NCBI GenBank assembly: GCA_963930735.1
Contig: OZ005742.1
Coordinates: 200,141,803 to 200,205,802, forward strand
Direction: 5' to 3'
DNA from: Dioctria linearis
Taxonomy: Eukaryota; Arthropoda; Insecta; Diptera; Asilidae
Length of the DNA stretch: 64,000 nt
In this document: piece by piece, positions 30,592-41,902 of the stretch
Layout: each line of letters starts with the position of its first letter
How positions within the stretch are numbered: the stretch's first letter is position 1
Position numbers and translations under genes: made by a program
The notes under the pieces: model-generated
What the model saw: the letters and a program-made list of their open reading frames with translations, nothing else
Told to the model about the DNA's origin: nothing
Database searches by the model: none

Positions 30592-31587
30592 GCTCGCCGC
30601 TAATAATCCCATTTTTTTGAAAAGGCTTTTACCTTTTTTTTTTGCTTTCCTATCCTCCTTCTTTTTCGTGTTATATATAAAAAAAAACTAAAAAAAATAA
30701 TAAAAAAAAGTAAAAAAAATAAAAAAACTTAGTAATCCCCAATTTAAGGTTTTTTTTTCTTTCCCTTTTTCATTTGGTTCTTGCTTTGTTTTCTTCTTCG
30801 TTTTTTGTGTTGGGGCTGGCGGTTTCAGGTCGGTTCGGACGGTGTACAACATTTTTTCGTCTAACATATATATAATAATGGGGTAATTTTATATTTTACA
30901 CATTTTTTTTCTGTTTTACTATATCTTTAATACTAGTATGTGTAATAATTTCGAAATTGTGTGTATTAGCCTGGTAACGTTTTGCTTACTGATCTGTTCT
31001 TTAGTACCCAGATTTGCAACTGGTCAAACATACATCTGCTGTTATTTCGTAGAATTAGACACGGTTTTATTTTCATTTGATTTTATTCCTATACTATTTC
31101 TGTTTAGTAACGAGTCTTTATATGTATTTATTTATTCTAAGTTACATTCTACTATAACTTATTCTGTTATTTTATTTATTCCTTTTAAGTTTAATTTATT
31201 ATTTTATGCATTTTAATTTTTTACTTCTCCTATTTCCTTTATTTGATATTTATGTAACATTAATTCTAACGAAATTTCTCTCTAGTATTATTAATCTAAT
31301 TATTTTTATTGCTATATACTTTTGTATATGATTTACCAGGGCTACTTCTTTTGTTTCATTTTTACATTGATTTGCTGATCCATGTTGACAGTGTCCCTGT
31401 TCGCACCTTTACACTTGTAACGTCGGTTGTTGGTGTGCGGGTAGTCAGGAGATTGTCCAGGGCCGTTTTCCGACGTTGCTGAGTACAGAATGCTGTTCTA
31501 GCTCTACGGTTCGGGCAGTATATGTAACGCACACTACTTAACCTACACTCACTCACTTACAATAATTTATGACTACGCTGCTTAGGA
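30592..31587. other. A/T-rich spacer, no gene seen
   Basis: A-rich runs with ACTAAAAAAAATAATAAAA at 30690-30730, then AT-rich sequence. The plus-strand frame at 30938-31216 is Phe/Leu/Ile-rich, as expected from base composition. Confidence 0.45.
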
Positions 31588-31815
31588 GCGTGCGCTTACT
31601 ATTCCTTAGACCAACACGATCAACGTGCGCTTGTCGTTAGGAGTAGCCAACATGGGGGATGCGGGACGGAGCGTGCGCTCCCTATTCTTCTGACGAACAC
31701 GATGACGTGCGCTTGTCGTCAGAATAGAAAATATTGGGAGGTACGGAACGGAGTGTGCGCTCACTATTCTTTTGACCAGCACGATGACGTGCGCTTGTCG
31801 TCAGAATAGCCTACA

Positions 31816-31849
<34 letters not shown>

Positions 31850-32090
31850 ACGGGACCGAATTTATATTCGTGCGCTCGCTACTCTTGTGACCAACACGAT
31901 GAACGTGCGCTTCGTCGTCAGAGTAGCAAACACGGTACGGTGACGGAATTTAAATTCGTGCGCTCGCTACTCTTATGATCAACACGCTTAACGCGCGCTT
32001 GTCGTCAGAGTAGCCTACACGGGGGGTACGGGACGGCGTTCATGCGCTTACTAATACTCAGGCCAGCATGATTAACGTGCGCTTCCCGCT
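31588..32090. repeat. Hairpin minisatellite with constant CACGAT-ACGTGCGCTT core
   Basis: Five good units and one degenerate. Hairpins span 31599-31646, 31682-31727, 31763-31809, 31879-31926 and 31967-32013. Outer arms are CTATTCC/GGAGTAG, CTATTCT/AGAATAG (twice) and CTACTCT/AGAGTAG (twice), so arm changes are paired. The centre CACGAT(G)(A)ACGTGCGCTT is constant and holds its own CACG/CGTG dyad. Unit spacing is 81-88 bp, or 116 where the G run expands the unit. Confidence 0.85.
31817..31848. repeat. G32 homopolymer
   Basis: An uninterrupted run of 32 G inside the third repeat unit. The equivalent place in other units has four to six G. Its length may be an expansion or a sequencing artefact. 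Confidence 0.85.
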
Positions 32091-32461
32091 GAACAAGTCA
32101 ACACGACTTGCGGATGGGACTTGGACGGGAAATGTGTCTAGTCGAGCTGCTGGGAGGCAACTGACTAAACTTTCGGTGCTTGATTGGCTTTTAAAACCAG
32201 TCTTCTGGTAATCCGCTGGTGGAGGTCAACTCTGTTCACTTTGGAGTTGTCCTCTTGCGATCGGATATCTTGCAGATCGGTGACTGTGTTCACTTCGATG
32301 CTTGGTGATCGACTGAGTGATCTTACTACTGGCTGTCGGCTATTTATAGGCAGGCTGGCTGATGGCGTCGGATGTAGAATGCTCCCTTCTACTATCACGC
32401 CACCAGCACGGGACACTACTGACCTGCTGATCATTAGTCTGCTCTCCTCTCGGCGACTGGC

Positions 32462-33627
32462 TTACATTGTTGCGGCTGCTAGACACTCGTTTTCGCTGGT
32501 GTCGGTTTTAGCGAGGCTTCTGGATCGCCTTAAGCTGGCTTGGGGAGCATGCGTTCGCACTTCTAAAGGAATTCTCTCTGATGATATTTCGGGGTTACCT
32601 TGTGATTGATTTCTCTGTTCTCTCATCTTGATGACAACAGGGTTTAGATATTTTACTGCCGCAACAATCATTATGGCCAGTACTAGTAGGCTCGTAAATG
32701 ATAACGAAGTTGTTGATAGGATATGAGAGTTTCTGCTCGATACCTTATTACTGTACTGGTCTAGCTTGTGTTGGATATCTTCCAACGAATGAGTGCCAGT
32801 ATAAATTGATTTGTGGAGATCGTCTCCCATAAAATTTCCATGGGAACTTGGTTTTGGGTTTGAGGTTATGGTAAAATGTCGGCCAGACTGAAATTCAATA
32901 AGGAATGATTAAATTTTGGAAATTGGTTGGGTTGAATTATTTTCAGCGGGCGTTTACTTTGACCTTCATATTTGAGCACTCTGTTAGTTATTTGCACTTG
33001 ACATGGCCGCGTTATTTCAAGTATCCCCTGCCCCTCTAATTTTAGATCACAAAGTGAGCTGGACACGTGATGAACGAGAATAGGCGTGCATTGACCTTGT
33101 TCAGTTTTATCAACATATCCTTTTGGGGAACTTGCACTCTGGTCCTGCTTTTGGGCACGTCATTTAAAGGATTATATAATAATTTAATGGCACATTCGTT
33201 GGATGTTGCCGCTTTGATTATAGGTGTGGTCAGCCGCCGGTTTTCTTCCAAATTACTCTTTTCTTGAAACTTTTCATGTCCTCGCCTTTTAATAAGAGAA
33301 ATTCCTGAGTTTTTTCGTTATTGGCTATGTATGAATAACCAGGGTCTGGAATTAATGAATAATTTGCTGACTTGAATACAGGATAGCACTGAATCTGTTG
33401 TAGCCTCATATTTGGCAGATTAAAAATTGGGAGAGTAATTCTCACCACCAATTTGTTCTGCATAAGGAGTGACTGAGCTCCTGCTGTCTGATATAAGTAT
33501 ATTTGTACTTGCATTGTGCCGTTTTTAAACTGGGCAGTGGAGTGACTCCACCGCAAATATTTCGGGGAGGTATTGAAATGAGGTTTAATGGACACAGAAG
33601 TAGGAATTTCAAGTCAACCTGGTTCAT
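32462..33627 (-). pseudogene. env: Errantivirus-type envelope glycoprotein remnant
   Basis: Three frame-broken pieces. 33230-33627: receptor-binding and fusion-subunit-like part with LVVRITLPIFNLPNMRLQQI, then CYPVFKSANYSLIPD. 32866-33251: Cys-containing part (SSSLCDLKLEGQGILEITRP, FPKFNHSLLNFSL). 32462-32830: KLDQYSNKVSSRNSHIL, then a hydrophobic membrane segment SFTSLLVLAIMIVAAVKYL and a basic Ser/Arg-rich tail. In errantiviruses env is the fusion protein made from a spliced RNA. Order and membrane anchor support the call; frame changes exclude function. A further minus-strand frame at 32165-32434 could be its tail or the 3' UTR. Confidence 0.6.
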
Positions 33628-33644
33628 TTTGGTTCAACATGCTA

Positions 33645-34858
33645 TTACTCGAAATATGATTTTAAACGATTATTATGTACCGTTACTAATCGCTTACCAA
33701 TTTTGATTATGGTATTCACATCGCTTGGTATATAAGGTCGTACCCAGATTTGAGAAAGCTTATGTTTCCTGCTTTCATTCTTGATGAGGACCTTGTTCCC
33801 TACATGGAAAGTTAGGGGCCGTACTGTCTTGTCGTAGTACCCCTTTGAGCGCTGTTTACTTGCCAATAAGTTCTTTCTTGCAGTGGCATATAATTTTTGG
33901 AGCTTATACTTCAATATGTGATAGTAGCTCTCATGATTGTAAACGGGTTCCGGATCCCGCTTTAAATTTGATGGAACATCCGCTGTGAAGCCGTATAGGC
34001 AGTCCATTGGGGTAAGTCTAGTACCCTCGTATACACTGTTGTTGTACACGAATGCAGCGGTTCGTAGGTATTGGTCCCATGTTTTGGGATTTTCATCTAC
34101 GATTGTTCGCAGGTATTCTATCAGGGTTCTATGTGCACGCTCTAGTGCTCCATTAGACTGTGGGTGGTATGCTGAAGTCTGTAACTTCTTTACCTTTACC
34201 TTTACCCTGATCGGTGAGTGTTCTTTTGGGTATGTGATAGCGCGTGACAATTTCATCAAAGAAAACCTGCGCTACTGTCATTGCTTCTGCGTTAGGTATG
34301 GCATACCAGTCAGAAGGTCAAGATATATTTGTTACCTGATGTGGTGTCTTCTAATAGACCTTCAATATCGAGGAAAACTTTGTCGAACGGTTGTTCTGCG
34401 ATGTCCGTGATAACCATTGGCATTTTACGTTGTGGAGATGCTTTTATCGTCTGGCGCTTTGGGCATTTTTCAATGTCGCTAAGCATGTCGCTAAGCATGT
34501 GCCTCCACCAATACTTGCGTCTTATGCGTTTGTGCGTTTTTATAACACCTTGATGGCCACCAAATAGAGAATCGTGATAATCTTTTAAGATTGTTTGGAT
34601 CTCCGTGGGGCTCGTAATAACTTCGGGTCTCTTGCCAGTACTTACTTTTTGATCAAGTGATGCTGGGTTTAGTGTTTCCGCCGGCGTGAGTTGAATTTTG
34701 TTTTGGTCCGCTTTCGTGTGCTCTTCTGTCTCCACACTGGAGCTATTTATTGTCTCTTGAGCCTTTTGCTTCTGTGGTCGAGTCACGACGAAGCAATGAG
34801 GGGATTTCTTCTTTTTAATATTATCTGTGAAATCGTCTTCCTCCACATCTGAGTCCAT
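33645..34858 (-). pseudogene. Gypsy integrase, two frames
   Basis: 34310-34858 gives the N-terminal zinc region: YHDSLFGGHQGVIKTHKRIR then a single CPK, with the second Cys of the HHCC finger not seen (KCPKRQT). The catalytic core starts at FDKVFLDIEGLLEDTTSGNK (first Asp). The middle of the core, with the second Asp, is lost to a frame change near 34.26-34.31 kb. 33645-34259 continues with TSAYHPQSNGALERAHRTL (catalytic Glu region), TAAFVYNNSVYEGTRLTPMD and a C-terminal GNKVLIKNE SH3-like part. It would insert the cDNA into host DNA. Gypsy type is clear. Confidence 0.8.
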
Positions 34859-34954
34859 CGTGTGGTGGACTAGGGCTTTTACTGTTAAGGTATTGCCTAA
34901 ACTGTCTTCCTTTAATGCTTGAGGGATGCGACTTAGTGCATCGGCATTAGTGTT

Positions 34955-35250
34955 CTACTTCCCGGGTTTGTATTCGATGCTGTGCTCGAATTCAGATAAT
35001 TTGTGGTGAAATCTCACCAAACGGGAAGTAGGGTCTTTAACATTGAAGACACCTTTGAGAGGTTTATGATCAGTATAGACCGTGAATTTCCGGCCTTGTA
35101 GATAGCACCTGAAATTCTTGGTAGCCCAGACAATAGCCAATAACTCTTTCTCTATTGTAGAGCAATTTCTTTCGGCTTTCTTTAATGTGCGGCTTGCATA
35201 GGCAATGGGCTGGTCCTTTCCGACTTCTCTTTGAGAAAGAACAGCTCCTA
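34955..35250 (-). pseudogene. Gypsy RNase H
   Basis: MAIVWATKNFRCYLQGRKF then VYTDHKPLKGVFNVKD (TDHKPL is the typical Gypsy RNase H signature) and LVRFHHKLSEFEHSIEYKPG. The upstream part (SQREVGKDQPIAYASRTL) is readable to about 35240 across a stop. It degrades the RNA strand during reverse transcription. It directly follows RT. Confidence 0.75.
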
Positions 35251-35254
35251 GAGC

Positions 35255-36030
35255 CTAGTTACTCGAGTCCGTAGTAAGATTAAAAGATTTGGTAAAATCG
35301 GGATAAATCAAAAGTGGTGGGGAAATTAAAGCATTTTTTATGCTCTGAAATGCTTCCTGGCATTTCTCTGTCCAAGTGAATTTTACAACCTTTCGGATTA
35401 AATTCGTGATTGGACGTACAATTTTGGAGAAGTCTGGAATGAATTTCCTGTAGTAATTGGCAAGTCCTAAAAATGATTGAACTTTCCTTACTGTTCTTGG
35501 AACAGGGAATGTTTGGACGCCGGCCGCCTTACTTGGGTCTGGTAGGGCTCCTTCGCTAGAACATTTATGTCCTAGGTAAACAACTTCTATTCGTAGAAAC
35601 TGGCACTTCTCTGGCTCCAGTTTCAAGCTGTTCTCTCTCAACTTGTCAAAGACTTTTCTCAACTTTTCGTTGTGGTCATTTAAACTTTTACCATAGATGA
35701 CAATGTCATCTAGGTAAACGAAACATTCGAGGTCTTGTAAGCCTGTCAGGACGAAATTCATAAGGCGTTGAAAAGTGGCAGGGGCCGAATGGCATATGCT
35801 TGAACTCGTAGTGCCCATAGCTTGTGCTGAAAGCAGTTTTATGTCGATCTCTTTTGTCGACAAGAGCTTGATGATAGCCGTTGGCCAAATCGAGTGTGGT
35901 GAAATACCTTTCGTGACCTAGTTGGTCGAGAATGTCCTCGATTGAGGGTAGCGGGAAAGCGTCTCCAATTGTCTTTTCGTTTAATTTACGAAAGTCGACA
36001 ACGACGCACCACCTGTTTTTGTCTCATAAT
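35255..36030 (-). pseudogene. Gypsy reverse transcriptase
   Basis: From 36.03 kb: VVDFRKLNEKTIGDAFPLP, a DLANGYHQ region (first catalytic Asp in TLDLANGY), HYEFKHMPFG, a frame break near 35790, SAPATFQRLMNFVLTGLQ, the catalytic FVYLDDIVIY, EPEKCQFL, then VQSFLGLANYYRKFIPDFSK and KFTWTEKCQEAFQSIK (connection domain). All of this is standard for Ty3/Gypsy. A frameshift inside the palm removes activity. Confidence 0.85.
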
Positions 36031-36587
36031 CCGGGTATAGATATCGTACATGCTGTAATATTGCCGTTTTGTCGGCTGAACGTCGGTTTGACTTACTCTT
36101 CCTTTTAAGTTTTTGACCTGTAAGGCTTTTGTGATGCCTTTTGAGGCTTTATTTCGTAGTTCTTAGCATGTTGCAGGGCTGAGTTGGGTACACCTGAGTG
36201 GGTGGTCTTTGCCTTAGGTTGTGTGGGATACTCTAGCACGTCTATGCTAGTGAATTTAGATCATGTAGCATTCTGTGTGCTGTGTGACTATGGAGTAGTA
36301 TGCACCTTTAGTATAGGCTACCGGTCTTATATGGCCGTTGTTTGCTTAATAATGAATTATGCCTCGGAAGAAATATATATGCACCTTTTTGGCAGGCTTT
36401 AGACACACTCTTTACCGTCTCTACTTAATTTGGATATTTCTTTTGTGTTCAATAATTCCTTCGTATTTAGTATGGAAATGTGCGTAATTTGGGGGTCTTT
36501 AATGGGACTATTGTGTAGTCGTTTATTGGAAATAGCTGTAACTTTAAGCTATGTATGACTACTTGATGACTGTTAGCGTTGAGAATA

Positions 36588-37088
36588 CTAACCAGCACTA
36601 ATTCTTCTCCAGATGACAGCAAACTGTTTGCCAAGAAGACTCCATCGCTTATCTCTTGGGAGCATTTCTTCTTCAGTTTTTAATGGGACTCCGGCAATAA
36701 CTTGAGAGCGCGCAGGCATGCAGATTGGTTCCTTAAAGGTAACCAATTGCTGCCTGATTTCGTCGGTCTCTTTTTCGCCCAAAAAGTTTATGTCACATTC
36801 CTTGAGCTCTTTTGGAGCTTGGCAGGCAGCTTTTCTCATTTGAGAAGCCTTGAAGACACTGCAGGTGGATAGTTCAGCCTGTTTAGACACTACCTCTTCT
36901 GCAATTGTTCTTACTTCGACTGCTTTTTCAGAATGTAGCTTGTCCGTTTCAAACTCTAATGGCAAAGTAAATTCGTCTGGATTAGTTTTCGTGCGAGGTA
37001 ACCTTAGCGCCTTATTAGGACCCACTACGTTACAGTTTTTTGCTCGGAACTCATTTCCTAGAAGTCCATCATCGGAAAGGCCAGGCAA
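36588..37088 (-). pseudogene. Gypsy protease/linker region
   Basis: The frame reads MPGLSDDGLLGNEFRAKNC (DGLLG and N as in the second half of Gypsy aspartic proteases), then a charged linker (FETDKLHSEKAVEVRTIAEE, IRQQLVTFKEPICMP) that leads toward RT. The D-S/T-G active site should lie upstream, between 37.09 and 37.3 kb, but I cannot read it with confidence. The interval 36031-36587 is frame-broken. Confidence 0.5.
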
Positions 37089-37361
37089 GTTCTTTACGAC
37101 TTATTTTGTTTTTGAAAACGATGTTTCCCTGGCAATTTCCCACCGTCTTTCAAGTACAAAATGGGGTCTGAAGGGTGCATGTCTCATTGTGGTTGATTGT
37201 TTTGGGGTCTTTTATTCACCTTTGCTTTATTATACTAACCTCAGCGCCTGTGTTAAGTACTAGTTTAGTTTGGCCGTGTAGACATATGTCTAAAGGGAGC
37301 TTTACTGTAGCGACGCTGGAATCGGGCTGCTGAGGGGACCCTGTTTTATTTGAGGGGTAAT

Positions 37362-40300
37362 TTATAGCCGAGCTGGGGAGTTTTGGGTCGACTGTACGTT
37401 GTATACTCGAGAATTGTTGGGACCTTGTGGGTCTGTTGGTCGTTGATATGGTGATACATTATTGTCATGTGGTCTCTGGAAACTGTTCTTGTTTCTTCTG
37501 CAGTCACGCACGTCATTGTTATACATTTCACAGTTCACACAATAAGGCGTATTTTTCCTTTTGAGGCAATCAGGATAAATGTGGTCTCTTAGATTACAAG
37601 AACTACAACTGATTTTATTTAAATAGGTATTTTTATTATATACATTATAATTTTTATTTGGTGATCTTGGTTCCTGTTTAATATATGCTGTGTCGGCCTG
37701 TGTGAACTTTGACGTTGGTATGTGACTGACTGGGTTAATGGGCATATTGTATTGCCGGCGATCCTGTGAGTATGATATGATGCCAGGATTATACACACTT
37801 TGATTTACTAGAGTACTACTTTGATTTAATTGTGCGTTATTTGGTACACTGGTACAGGCCAAATTTGGCAAATTATTCTGTATCATATTGGTTTGGAACT
37901 GTCCTGGAAGTTGCAGGAATAGAGCACTTTGCTGGAGACGCTCCATGTCAAGTGCTCTTTGTACGAGGTCATCCACAGTGCAGTCTGTCAGGGTCAGAAG
38001 ATATTGGCACACATACGGGTTATTTAGGCCAGTCTTTAATGCATTTTTTGCGAAATCTTCCAGCAGCGTTTTCACAGCTCGTGCTGCTGTGGCTCCGTAC
38101 TTGGATTCTACTGCTTCATTGCAGAGTGCCAGCATTTGTTTTACTCGTGCCGTGAAGGCTGTGAGATTTTCTAAAGGATACTGCCTTGTGTTAATCAACA
38201 TCGAGATGCGCTTAATGTGTGTCCAGAGCGGCCACAGAACCTATACCTTTTCGCACATTATAGACTCTTCAGTTGTTGGAGCCTTGTGGGTCTCTAGGTC
38301 GTTGATTTGGTTGTCCACTGTTGTTGTGGTGTCTCTGGAAACTATTGTTGTTTCTTCTGCAGTCACGCACGTCATGATTATACATTTTGCAGTTCACACA
38401 AGAGCGCGTATTTTTCCTTTTGAGGCAATCAGCATATGTGTGGCCTCTTAGATTACAAAAAACTACAAGTCATTTTATTCAAATAGTTATTTTTATTGTT
38501 TTCATTATAATTTTTATTAGGAGATCCTGGCTCCTGTTTGATGTATGGTGATGTGTTTGCCTGTGTGAACTGCGGCTGCTGAACGTAACTATTTGTGTTT
38601 GACAGGGTCTGAGGAACTTGAGCGAATGGCATTATGCCGGGATTAAATACGCTGTGATATGCTGATGAATTAATTTGGCTAAATTGTGCGGTATTTGGTG
38701 TTGTTGCACTTATTGAATGGGGTATGATATTCTGTATCACATTTTTTTTAAATTGCCCTGAAGGTTGCAGGAATAGAGCACTTTGCTGGAGCCGTTCCAT
38801 GTCAAGTACTCTTTGTACTAGTTCATCTACAGTGCCGTCTGCCTTTATCAACAGGTACTGGCACATATAGGGGTTATTGACTCCTGTTTTTAGTGCGTTT
38901 TCCGCGAAATCTTCCAGCTGCGTTTTAATAGAGGGTGCTGCTGTGGCACCGTATTTGGACTCTGCTGCTTCATTTATTTGGCGATCTTGGTTCCTGTTTA
39001 ATATATGCTGTGCCGGCCTGTGTGAACTGTGACGTTGGTATGTGACTGCTTGGGTTCATGGGCATATTGTATTGCCGGCGATCCTGTGAGTATGATATGA
39101 TGCCAGGATTATACACGCTTTGATTTACTAGAGTAGTACTTTGATTTAATTGTGCGTTATTTGGTACACTGGTACAGGCCGAATTTGGCAAAGTATTCTG
39201 CATCATATTGGTTTGGAACTGTCCTGGAGGTTGCAGGAATAGAGCACTTTGCTGGAGACGCTCCATGTCAAGTGCTCTTTGTACAAGGTCATCCACAGTG
39301 CCGTCTATCAGGGTAAGAAGATATTGGCACATATACGGGTTATTTACGCCAGTATTTAATGCATTTTTTGCGAAATCTTCCATCAGCGCTTTAACAGCTC
39401 GTGCTACTGTGGCTCCGTACTTGGATTCTACTGCTTCATTGCAGAGTGCCAGCATTTGTTTTACACGTACCGTAAGGGCTGTGAGATTTTCTAAAGGATA
39501 CTGCCTTGTGTTAATCAACATCGACACGCGTTTAATGTGTGTCCAGAGCGGCCACAGAACCTATACTTTTTCGCACATTATAGACTCTTCAGTTGTTGGA
39601 GCCTTGTGGGTCTCTAGGTCGTTGATTTGGTTGTCCACTGTTGTTGTGGTGTCTCTGGAAACTATTGTTGTTTCTTCTGCAGTCACGCACGTCATGATTA
39701 TACATTTTGCAGTTCACACAAGAGCGCGTATTTTTCCTTTTGAGGCAATCAGCATATGTGTGGCCTCTTAGATTACAAAAAACTACAAGTCATTTTATTC
39801 AAATAGTTATTTTTATTGTTTATTTGTTTGATGTATGGTGATGTGTTTGCCTGTGTGAACTGCGGCTGCTGAACGTGACTATTTGTGTTTGACAGGGTCT
39901 GAGGAACTTGAGCGAATGGCATTATGCCGGGATTAAATACGCTGTGATATGGTGATGAATTAATTGGGCTATATTGTGCGGTATTTGGTGTTGTTGCACT
40001 TATTGAATGGGGTATGGTATTCTGTATCACATTTTTTTTTAAATTGCCCTGAAGGTTGCAGGAATAGAGCACTTTGCTGGAGACGTTCCATGTCAAGTAC
40101 TCTTTGTACTAGTTCATCTACAGTGCCGTCTGCCTTTGTCGACAGGTACTGGCACATATAGGGGTTATTGACTCCTGTTTTTAGTGCGTTTTTTCGCGAA
40201 ATCTTCCAGCTGCGTTTTAATAGATGGTGCTACTGTGGCACCGTATTTGGACTCTGCTGCTGCATTGCAGAGTGCCAGCATTTGTTTTAATCGTGCCCTG

Positions 40301-40905
40301 AAGGCTGTGCGGTTCTCCAAAGGATACTGCCTAGTGGTGATTAATTTATTTACCAGTTCCTGGTAAGTTTCTCTTGGCAGCTATGTGCGATTTAGCAGTT
40401 CTTCTACTTCTTTGAAAGTTGTTGGCATATTTGAGGCAAAAAGCTGATAAGCTTCGCCTCGAAGTCTGGTGGGGATGATTTGTAAAAATGCTGATAGTTC
40501 CTCCACCGAAATGCACTGAGTTACCTGCTTGCAGCATCCTAGGAATATTTGGAGCTCAAGGCTCAATTTTGGGTGCTGTTGTCCTGAGAATAGCGGAACC
40601 AGCTGAGCAGTCAGCTTGGCGATTTTCGCGTAATCTACCATCTTTTGATTGGAGAATTTAGACTTTGACATCTTTGGGGAGCTAGTTTCTTCTAAGCCCA
40701 TCTCCAGAAGGGAGTCTCCCAGCCAATTTAAAAGGAATTCATTCGCGGTGGAATCACTGGCACTTTCTTCGATGGCACTTTGTCTTAACCTAGCACTATT
40801 ATTTTGGATGATATGTACCCCGAGAGAGTGCGAAAATTCTCCGAACTCCTTTAAGCTATTTTTGAACTTCTCTGTGTTAATTTTAAATTTTTCGATTGTT
40901 TCCAA
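37362..40905 (-). pseudogene. gag: Gypsy gag with tandem internal amplification
   Basis: The N-terminal part (40381-40905) has EKFKINTEKFKNSLKEFG, NEFLLNWLGDSLLEMG and an in-frame TAG at its end (40381-40383) before LPRETYQELVN. The capsid-like part (RQYPLENLTAFTARVKQMLA, ESKYGATAARAVKTLLEDFA, YLLTLTDCTVDDLVQRALDM) occurs four times, and the zinc-knuckle part (CSSCNLRDHIYPDCLKRK, YCVNCEMYNNDVRDC) three times. The most intact copy is 37362-38201 with two CCHC-like knuckles. Gag forms the particle and packages RNA. The repeated units are described separately. A normal Gypsy gag has one capsid and one nucleocapsid region. Confidence 0.75.
37655..40295. repeat. 1320-bp tandem duplication within gag (dimer of two related units)
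   Basis: GATCTTGGTTCCTGTTTAAT at 37663 recurs at 38983, and GTCCAGAGCGGCCACAGAAC at 38221 recurs at 39541, both 1320 bp apart. Each 1320-bp unit contains an A part (peptide PGQFQTNM type) and a B part (PSGQFKKNVIQN type), which are diverged copies of the same gag segment. The join at 38972 (TGCTTCAT to TTATTTGG) truncates B1. B2 lacks about 48 bp near 39823. Confidence 0.9.
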
Positions 40906-41044
40906 TCTTTCTTTTCTCGACCTTTCGATCTGCTTTTCTACTGAGTCGCACTAATTCACAGAGAGTTCGGAGGAGTTTCGCACTTTCTCTTCCAATTTTT
41001 TTAAATATAATTCTAAATTTAAAGTGGTTCTTACTTGGTGGGGA

Positions 41045-41690
41045 CCTGTCAGGATTGTCCCGCTCCTTAACGTGACTCTTCTTGTTGCGAATTTTTTGGG
41101 GGTGTTGTATTGGTACCCTCTCTTACGGATGTTGCTCCCTCGTGGCCTCCTTCGTACCGGGGCGGAACTTCTTGTATAAAATTTGCAGCTAGGGGGGCTC
41201 CTGCCGTCTTATTTCCCTTGGTTGTATTTGAGAGGGTGGCTCTTGCCTTCTTCGAGGTCCCTCTCAAATCAGGATCGTCGAATCAGTTGCTGTTGGAGAT
41301 TTTCAGTGCTGCCGGGGGGGTGTGTGGCCTTCTCAACATCCCCTGGATAAAAGCTGAAAGGGGGGCGCGTTGCCTACTTCGAAGTCCCTTTCAGCTCCGG
41401 ATCGCAGATTGGAGTATATCTGAACTTCCTTCAGGTGTCGGATTGGAATATTCCTCTTAATGTGGACGTCTATTTTCCCTGGGCTGGGATGAAGCCCGCT
41501 ATTGTCCCACGTTGGCAATTGGGTGCTGTGATGGGTGGCTGCGTGTTTTACAAACAGAGGCAGTTAAAGCTGTCCGACCCCGAGCGTTGGACCCGACAAG
41601 ATCGAAATACTCCTGAAGCCAGACTCAACTTCAGGCGGAGGGTAGGGTGTCTTGCCCAGTATTCGATCCCGTCTTCAGCTCCATTATGAT
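41045..41690 (+). other. Unknown GC-richer segment with internally repeated open frame
   Basis: Plus-strand frames read VLFPLVVFERVALAFFEVPL and, about 150 bp on (cleaner in the 55.9-kb copy), KAERGRVAYFEVSFSSGSQI, NIPLNVDVYFPWAGMKPAIV. The two FEVP segments are homologous, so the segment has an internal duplication. Each also forms a long hairpin: TTTGAGAGGG/CCCTCTCAAA near 41227-41272, and GCTGAAAGGG/CCCTTTCAGC near 41352-41397. The copies differ by single-base indels that break the frame. Minus-strand frames are also open, so coding strand is uncertain. Not recognised. Confidence 0.35.
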
Positions 41691-41694
41691 TCGC

Positions 41695-41754
41695 AGGATA
41701 GAGGGTTTTCGAACGCTTATACTTTGTTTGTGTAAAGTAGGCTTCCTCTATCCT
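41695..41754. repeat. 10-bp inverted arms
   Basis: AGGATAGAGG (41695-41704) and CCTCTATCCT (41745-41754), also present near 56440. This is another member of the hairpin series upstream of the TATA box. Confidence 0.6.
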
Positions 41755-41894
41755 ACAGGCTGCGCCAATTTGTTACAGTTTTTCTTTTCAAACTGTCTAT
41801 GGGGTACTTACGGTCTGAGATCTGACAAGACGAAATTATCCACTAGCGACGGGGTGGCGTGTTCCTTCTGTCTATTATAGGAGGGGCATGTACA

Positions 41895-41902
41895 TATATA
41901 AG
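41895..41902 (+). promoter_or_regulatory. TATA box of copy C
   Basis: TATATAAG followed by ACACTGTGAGCAC, as at 28433. The BEL element is inserted about 175 bp downstream, separating this promoter from its hairpin leader at 50.67 kb. Confidence 0.45.

Larger units (their letters stand above)
32160..40940 (-). mobile_element. Gypsy/errantivirus-like endogenous retrovirus, decayed
   Basis: On the minus strand, from 40.9 kb downward: gag, protease region, reverse transcriptase, RNase H, integrase, env. This is Ty3/Gypsy order with an env, as in errantiviruses. I could not identify its LTRs: the 3' side runs into the hairpin minisatellite at 31.6-32.1 kb and the 5' side into the duplicated block at 41 kb. 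Gag is tandemly amplified. Every gene has breaks. Confidence 0.85.

Noticed and set aside
30938..31216. Hydrophobic 92-codon frame with a signal-peptide look
   Set aside because: Very AT-rich region; Phe/Ile/Leu richness is expected from composition.
37832..39771. Plus-strand frames of 107-187 codons repeated in the gag array
   Set aside because: Shadows of the minus-strand gag; their repetition comes from the gag duplication.
41110..41460. Minus- and plus-strand 60-116 codon frames as confident genes
   Set aside because: Both strands are open and copies differ by frame-breaking indels; kept only as an unknown segment.
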